From: Trematomus loennbergii
Taxonomy: Eukaryota; Chordata; Actinopteri; Perciformes; Nototheniidae
Reading direction: 5' to 3'
DNA: 64,000 nucleotides
NCBI GenBank assembly: GCA_012861695.1
Contig: JAAOOA010000033.1
Coordinates: 8,848,825 to 8,912,824, forward strand
Positions within the stretch are counted from its first letter, which is position 1; each line of letters begins with the position of its first letter. Shown here one piece after another: positions 57,555-64,000 of this stretch. A program made the position numbers and the translations under genes. The notes under the pieces were generated by a model. That model was not told where the DNA came from, searched no databases, and saw only the letters and a list, made by a program, of their open reading frames with translations.

Positions 57555-59798
57555 GTAAGTAGACTGTCGGGGCAAATGGCTACTCGAGGAGGTAATGATC
57601 AAACCCTTGCCTTTAAGAACTTTGTCAGACCTGCTGAATGTATGCATGAGGTAAAGTCTTTCCTTACAAAACTGTAACAAATAGATAAAAAACAAACAAA
57701 TATGTCATACACTCATACACAGACACTTTGTACTGTAACCCTTTAAAGATATTTATAACATTTCCTTACAAATGTGCATAATTAAAGAACATTCCTAATA
57801 TGCTGCACAGTTGAACTAATATGCCAATTATGGAGTCATAGCAGCAATTAAAGTTAAAACATATTACACCATGTCGTACTCTGTGAAATGCATTTGCCTG
57901 GCTTCAAACACGACTTGACTTTCAGAATATTGCACTCCGTGTGTAAGCTAAAACCTCTCAATCCGCCAATAATGAGAAGACTCTCCTCTCTGGGTGTGGA
58001 GTTGCTGACACAAAGCTTCAGAGTGATACATGGCTTATGAGTGTGTGACTAATAGAAATATAGGGATAATCCCTCTCACTGCTTGGGTCTGCAACTGGCT
58101 GGCTTTGGAGAAGAGAGGCTGATACCCGGCCTTTCATCCCAAAAGATATATACGGAGAGAGGAAACGGTAAGAAAGGAAGAAAGGGCAAGGGAATGATGA
58201 ATTAAAAAAATCCCAGGCTGCCAGTTCTTATTGTAATCACCATGGTAACAACAAGAAAGAAAATGGCAATAATTTGCTGGCCAAGAACTGCCTCATCTAC
58301 AAGTTACTAATCAGAGAGAATCGGATGATGCTGTGAGTAACCTGCCAAGGAAAGCAAACACAGCGATGACTGTGGAGGCTACATTGTGTGGCTGTGAAAT
58401 GCCACAATAAAAACCAAACAAATGGCTGACTCATAAGAGATGCCTCGACCGGTAGTACTCATGTTATGAATGTCGGATGGCTGGTATAATAAATTCCCAC
58501 CCAGTTGAAATTTGACTGACCCAAAGCAGACGAAAACTAATCAACGCAGTTTTGTTTTATTTTGCCTCTACAAGACGATGTGACCTTTTGCCCAGTCAGC
58601 TGTTGTTGTTGTTCGTTGCCTACAGGATTGCCTTTGCTTTCCATTTCAGTAGCTATGTCTGAATGCGGGGAGAGGAAATATATAATTTTCTCAGTTTTTG
58701 TTCAGTGGAACTTACACAAAAGGGAACAGAGTTATTCCCACCCACAAAAGGGCTAAATAAATAGATATTTGAATTGAATTGATAAATGAACTAAAAAAAA
58801 ACTAATATATGCAGCAGATGGATTATACGTAGCAAATTCAACTCATACAAGATTACATATTTCATTTAATGGTGATAACTCTGATATGATCAATAACACT
58901 AATTGTTCAACCGTGATTCATAAAAAGCCATGCTAAGCAAGGTGATAAAAAACAAAACAAAAAAACAAACGCAAAACTGGGAGTATCCTCTGTCTTTTCA
59001 GAGGTAGGGAGAATCACAGTTTTATTACCAAGTAAGTTTACACATACGAGGAATGTGCTTTGGTATAAGTGGTGATGTTTACAATTATAAAAGCTAAGAC
59101 TATTGCAACAAATGAAAAATAAAGACAATATTTACACAAAATATAGTTATGTAGGAAACTGAGTGCAGTAAAATGTAATAAAATATGACAATACTAAATA
59201 TTATATTCAAAGTGGAGAGTTATGCTGATTTAAATAAGACAGCACCATTTTTATTGTTGTTATTTTTTGAATGTCTTTTCATTGCATTGTTGAGTAACCT
59301 GTGACCCAAGTTTTCCATTCATGACATACACCGTAGTTGTTAATATGATATGACATTAAACCTTTGAATCTTGAATCTTTTGTATCAGAATAACACACCA
59401 GAGAAACATGAGCAGACATCCTACTGAGATAAGTGGGCACTATTTTGACATGTTTCTGTTTGTTATCTCTGCATTATATTTGTGTACCGAGTGTGAATAT
59501 CTTTGAGATTCATGGCATGCATTTGGCCTGTTGGTACTGTGTGCCCTTTGTGTCTGCAGAGACCTGACCTTTAGCCTTATGATGAAGTGTTGTTGCTAAC
59601 CTGCCTAGGGGTTTTTCCCCCCTCTGCAAATAGAAGATCTTTAGGCACAACTTCACATGAGATTAATATACTGTAAATTACAAGAATTGTTATCAAAGGA
59701 CTAGTTTGTGACATGGCCGTATACGTGATACAATAACTTCATACCTCATATACAGGAGTCTGTTTGTTCACATTGTCCTGCCTGGCTCTCTGGTTCAG

Positions 59799-59874
59799 TA
59801 CGACAGAGCCGTGAAGCCTCCTGCAGCCTGACGGCGGGCTCAGGATGTGGGGCAGAACATCTCTGGATCATGGC
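59799..59874. other. Candidate exon, strand ambiguous
   Basis: Plus strand: acceptor (CCTGCCTGGCTCTCTGGTTCAG) and donor GC|GTAAGT enclose 76 bases with one open frame (RQSREASCSLTAGSG...). Minus strand: an overlapping segment 59745-59880 has acceptor CAATCCCTGCCTTCCAG and donor GAG|GTATGA, and reads TYAMIQRCSAPHPEPAVRLQ before a stop near its end. The patch is GC-rich in AT-rich surroundings. Which strand is real, if either, cannot be told. Confidence 0.2.
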
Positions 59875-60783
59875 GTAAGTCTGGAAGGCAGGGATTGAGT
59901 ATGTGAATGGAGGCTCGAAACGGAAAGGGGTGTACAGATTAATGAATTCAGAGAGTGTGTGAAGAGGGGAAGTAGGGGAAGCTGCTTTGATCAGAGCTGC
60001 TACTAATCTCATGCTACTAATCTCATAGACATTTGAGTTATTAGGCTCAACTAAGATGCTCTCACTGTAGCAGAGACATTCCAACAATTTTTTCTTTTCC
60101 TGATTCACATGTATTTCTATATAAGGGAAATCTACATTTAAAGAACCTTGGTTAATAGGTCTTAAAAATTAACAAATTGCAACTCAAGTATAGACCTTTT
60201 TTTATAAAGCAAAAAGAAAATCGGTCAAAATGTATCAACCAATTAAATGTCCAGTTTATAAAATGTTATGCTCAGAACTGAAATTATTATTATTAGTTCA
60301 GCCCTATTGTCACTGATACCGAATTCATCTTGCTTTATGAGATCTGGTTCCCTTAAAATGTTGCTCTTCAATCTATAAATGAACTCTCTAGACTAATTGC
60401 TTTTATTTCACAAGGTAACAAACTCCACTGGATCAGTAGCAGCAGAAATGTTCTTTGTATTAGCCCCACATAATAAACCTTACACATCATTTATAGATCA
60501 TCTGATGTGTCACTTGCCATGCCTCTCTGACAAAGTAAAGATAATGCAAAAACACAAGAGAAAAACAAACAAGAAACCCAGGTGGAAATGTATTCTTCAT
60601 TAATGGGGAGGTATGGGTTTTCAGAAAAACTCTTAAATCTCATCAATCTCAGGTTAAACAGTTTGACAGCGGAAACAACTAGAAGGCAATCAAAACCCCG
60701 CCAAGTCACCGTTCTCTAAATATCAAAACAGCATTTTTCTTAATTGTTTAGCGACTTCTGGGATACATCTGCATCCAACGTTT

Positions 60784-62602
60784 TTTTAAATTTTTTATAA
60801 ACTTTGTTTATTGATTTTCATACACAAATTAAACAGGGATGACAGAGCGGTTGTGATTGACAGTGTCACATTACAGTTGTGCAGATCACATAACATATGA
60901 AACATTACAACAAGACAAAAAAAACAAAAAAACAGTCGGCTTGGTCACACAACAAAATACAAACAAACACATAACCTCATTCTCTTCAGGTAAGAGTACA
61001 AATAAATAAAAAAAGATATATACATATACACACATACATACATATTCGGATCTTATTCCGGAATATCCGGGAAGGTCATCCTCCCTGCATAGGCAAAGAA
61101 AGGCCCCCAGACACTTCAGAACTTCCCGGAGGAGCCTCTCAATGTGTAACGGATTTTTTCAAGCTGCAAATTATTATTAATAATAATGTGTAGTGTGGGA
61201 AGGTGGTGTTGGTGATTTCCATCTCGTTAGAATAAGACGTCTTGCTAGTAATGTTGCAAAGGCTATAAGGTCTGCTTTGAGCCTAGGCAAAGGCAGGTTT
61301 GGGATGCCAAATACTGCAGTAATGGCATTAGGCTCTATAAGCGTCCCAGTTACCTCTGACAAAGTACTGAAATTGAAGTCCAGTAGTGCAGAGACGTACA
61401 TGACCAAAACATATGCAAATGGTTTGCAGGTGTTTGGTGACATTTTTCACAAGAAGGATCTATATTGTCAAACACTTTGAACAGCCTGACTTTAGTCCAA
61501 TGGTTGCGGTGAACAACTTTACACTGAATCAAACCATGTCTTGCGCAGACGGATGAAGTATGCACACGCTTAAGAATATTGCCCCAAAGATCCTCTGAGA
61601 TCTCCTGCCCCAAATCCTCCTCCCAAAACAGCTTTCACAGAGTTTAGAGAGGTTGAAGATAGGGTTGGGATTTGATTGTAAATACACAAGATAATTCCGC
61701 AAAGAGAGGTGATTTTCCCGTTGTCTCTCCTGGAAGTGTGAAATAAACAGAGTGCCACTGTTAGGGACTCGTGCTGGAGGTCTCTAGTCCGTCATCACAG
61801 GGACCTGAGTGAGAAAAGCATCTAGAGGCGTGTCATCAGGCAGGTTAGGAAACTGAGCATATCTATTACGAGCAAAACTCAGAATTTGCAGGTATCTAAA
61901 AAAAATGATGTTTAGGAAGAGAGAACAATTCTGAGAGCTGTTGAAAAGATGCAAAAGTGTTCTCAATATATAAATCTTTAAATGTTTTAATACCAAGGTT
62001 TGACCATATAGAAAATGCACAATCTGATATGGGGGGGGGGGAAAACATGATTTGCAGCTAGTGGAGCCGAGGTAGAAAAAGCTTGCAGACCAAAGTGACG
62101 TTTAAACTGAATCCAAATCCTTAAGGAGGTTTTAACAACTATATTTTAAGCATAGAGGGAAACGGGGCTGTTGATGGGGGAGTGTACAAGTGATGTCAGT
62201 GACACAGGCTCAGAGGAAAAAGACTCCATAGCCAGCCAAGCGGGGTGAGGATGAAGTGTATTGGACCTAAGCAAATACTGTAAGATTCTTAGGTTGGAAG
62301 CCCAATAGTAAAATCTAAAGTTTGACAAGGCCATTCCTCCAAGAGGCTTTGGCCTTTGTAGAAAGTCTTTACGAAGTCTAGGTTTCTTTTTGTTCCAATT
62401 AAACTCCAAAATTGAGCTATCAATTTTCCGAAAAAACGATTGAGGAAGAAAAATAGGTATACACTGAAACAGATAGGCAAATTTAGGAGAGTATTCATTT
62501 TTACTGAGTTGATCCTCGCGGCCAAATTTAAAGGGAGCAGTGACCAGCGTTCAAAGTCTTGTTGCATACGTTCTAAACAGGGTGTAAAATTGGCTTTAAA
62601 GA
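60784..62602 (-). mobile_element. 5'-truncated L1/Tx1-like LINE with 13-bp TSD
   Basis: Minus-strand fragments of a LINE ORF2 C-terminus run in order. First comes LAARINSVKMNTLLNLP (like the GRINSVKMN motif after the RT domain), then KPLGGMALSNFRFYYWASN (like PKSLGGLALPNFRYYYWA), then a cysteine-rich end C-x2-C-x6-H in PSCEKCHQTPANHLHMFWSC. A 3' UTR with ATCAATAAAC and an A-rich tail follows. GCATCCAACGTTT flanks both sides (60771-60783 and 62603-62615), a target-site duplication from reverse transcription priming. Several frameshifts and stops make the copy inactive. The clade is assigned from memory. Confidence 0.88.
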
Positions 62603-62615
62603 GCATCCAACGTTT

Positions 62616-64000
62616 AAATTACGTTTTAATACTCTGTTCCTCTCTTGGTAGCTCTAGCCAGAAAACTAACTTTAAGCTATATTTTTGATTGTCATCAGGA
62701 CTTTAGAACTGCAATAATTACTCCATAACAAGTGGTTTTATTGTCCCTGTGCTGCTAGCTTGTCCCTGATTCGGGTCATATTACAGTTGAGTGTACATAG
62801 AAATTCCAGTAAATTTGAGAACTATTAAACTAAGCTGACTGACCCACAAAAGGGAGACAGCATTGTTGGAGCATTGCTCACTGGGAGTTCAATGACAAAT
62901 CTGTCATTAAGGAAACTATAAAGTGGAAGAGCTTATCATCAGAGGACATTTTGACATAGAAATCACTCCTTTGTTCATGCAATCATTACTAATGTAAAAT
63001 AAACTAAATCGTTTATTTAATAGTGAGCATTCAATTATTTTGGACACTTTAATTACGTTTGCAGTTGCTAAACCGTCATTTTTTTAACATTTAAAATGCA
63101 CAGCATGCATTGTGCATTTCTTGAGGGCATTGTAAAGGATGTATTTACATACTTGAATACTAACACAGATGGTAGACAGTAATTATAATGCAATATATAG
63201 AAGAATATGAAGTAATTTTGGACACAGCCGACAACAATCTCAGAAAAACTATGGATCATTTAGCTGCTTTTGCGTTACGCTTCAGTGTCGTAGCTCAGTG
63301 GGACACTTGAATTGAACGGAGCCATTGTTAATATTATTGTTACACCTGTGCTACTCCTAATATGACTAGTCAAATGTCTGCTGTGGAAAAGAGACTAACA
63401 CATAATTGCATAGAAGCCTTGTTGTCTTTAATTTAGTATGAATCCTATTTAGAACACATCAGTTTAAAGTGTACAAATGAGGGAAAAAACAAGCAACTAT
63501 TAGGGTTTCTTGATGTCAGTACTTACTTGCTGCCAGTGATGCAAAGGTGATTAAACACCACAGGACATCTGGACCTTTAACAAGCTGCCAATTAGCTGGA
63601 CGTTATCAAATTGGTTAAGAAACATCTGCAGTGTGCATGTTGAAGGCGCTTTCCCAAACAGGATCTGACAGTTTTGACATGCATTACGGTGCATCATAAC
63701 TTCAGCCCTGATAGACAAGCAACTCGGCATTTCCTTTGAAAATCCTTGGTGTTGGACATGCACACTTCACTACACATATCAATTTATTTTTTAGCTGAAT
63801 ACTGTAGGTCAATTCAGCAAGTAGAAGATGTGCACAATGGGATAAATACACAGCAGTTTCATCAGTTACATGTACAGTGGTATTAGATATATTAAACAGC
63901 AAAGGACGGTATGCCAATACTTACAAATACGACTTCAAACCCTGCAGGTGACTTGTTATGCATTTACAAGAACAAAAAGGACTCTGATCCTCCATTTAAA
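62616..64000. other. Intergenic DNA, end of window
   Basis: AT-rich with no recognised gene. Near the end, CCCTGCAG at 63940-63947 precedes an open stretch reading DLLCIYKNKKDSDPPFK to the window edge, a possible exon cut by the boundary. The minus strand there also has an ATG-led frame (MEDQSPFCSCK...) before a GTAAGT donor, so the strand is undecided. Confidence 0.35.

Noticed and set aside
58560..58800. Possible LINE/SINE tail ending TTGAATTGAATTG
   Set aside because: The A-rich GAATTG ending is suggestive, but there is no recognisable body or target duplication.
61177..61613. Overlapping minus-strand ORFs that look like small genes
   Set aside because: They are frameshifted pieces of one LINE ORF2 C-terminus, bounded by a target-site duplication.

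Overview
The window is vertebrate genomic DNA, almost certainly from a ray-finned (teleost, probably percomorph) fish. It has one widely spaced multi-exon gene with canonical GT-AG introns, many long (CA)n/(TG)n microsatellites, and fish-type transposon remnants: L2-like LINE tails that end in GCCTT repeats, hAT and PIF/Harbinger non-autonomous elements, a Crypton-like remnant and an L1/Tx1-like LINE.

Layout. Positions 1-31165 hold one complete gene on the + strand, nsg2 (neuronal vesicle trafficking associated 2; calcyon/NSG family). It has a 5' UTR exon (1-176), four coding exons (551-679, 9345-9455, 27357-27467, 29566-29763) and a 3' UTR of about 1.4 kb ending near polyadenylation signals at 30719 or 31140. 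All coding introns are phase 0, and the joined reading frame gives a 182-residue single-pass membrane protein. Introns 2 (8.7 kb) and 3 (17.9 kb) are large. They hold L2-like and SINE fragments, microsatellites and a near-perfect 182-bp foldback element at 16376.

From 31.2 kb to the end I recognise no gene family. This half holds two PIF/Harbinger-type elements (41161-41948 and 51334-52976, the second with a hAT nested inside), a second hAT (36555-37058), a decayed Crypton-like tyrosine recombinase element (about 46396-47535), a 5'-truncated LINE with a 13-bp target duplication (60784-62602), and a 243-bp second copy of part of the nsg2 3' UTR (39598-39840). A few short open segments between good splice sites (43691, 53703, 57482, 59799, 63948) could be exons of an unidentified downstream gene or lncRNA. 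They are given with low confidence.

How it works together: the only protein product I can support is Nsg2, a neuronal endosomal/vesicle protein. The rest is intronic, intergenic or mobile DNA. I found no operon-like or defence-like system. The most unusual signals are the duplicated 3' UTR block bounded by CA repeats, the nested transposons that share an inverted segment, and the foldback element.
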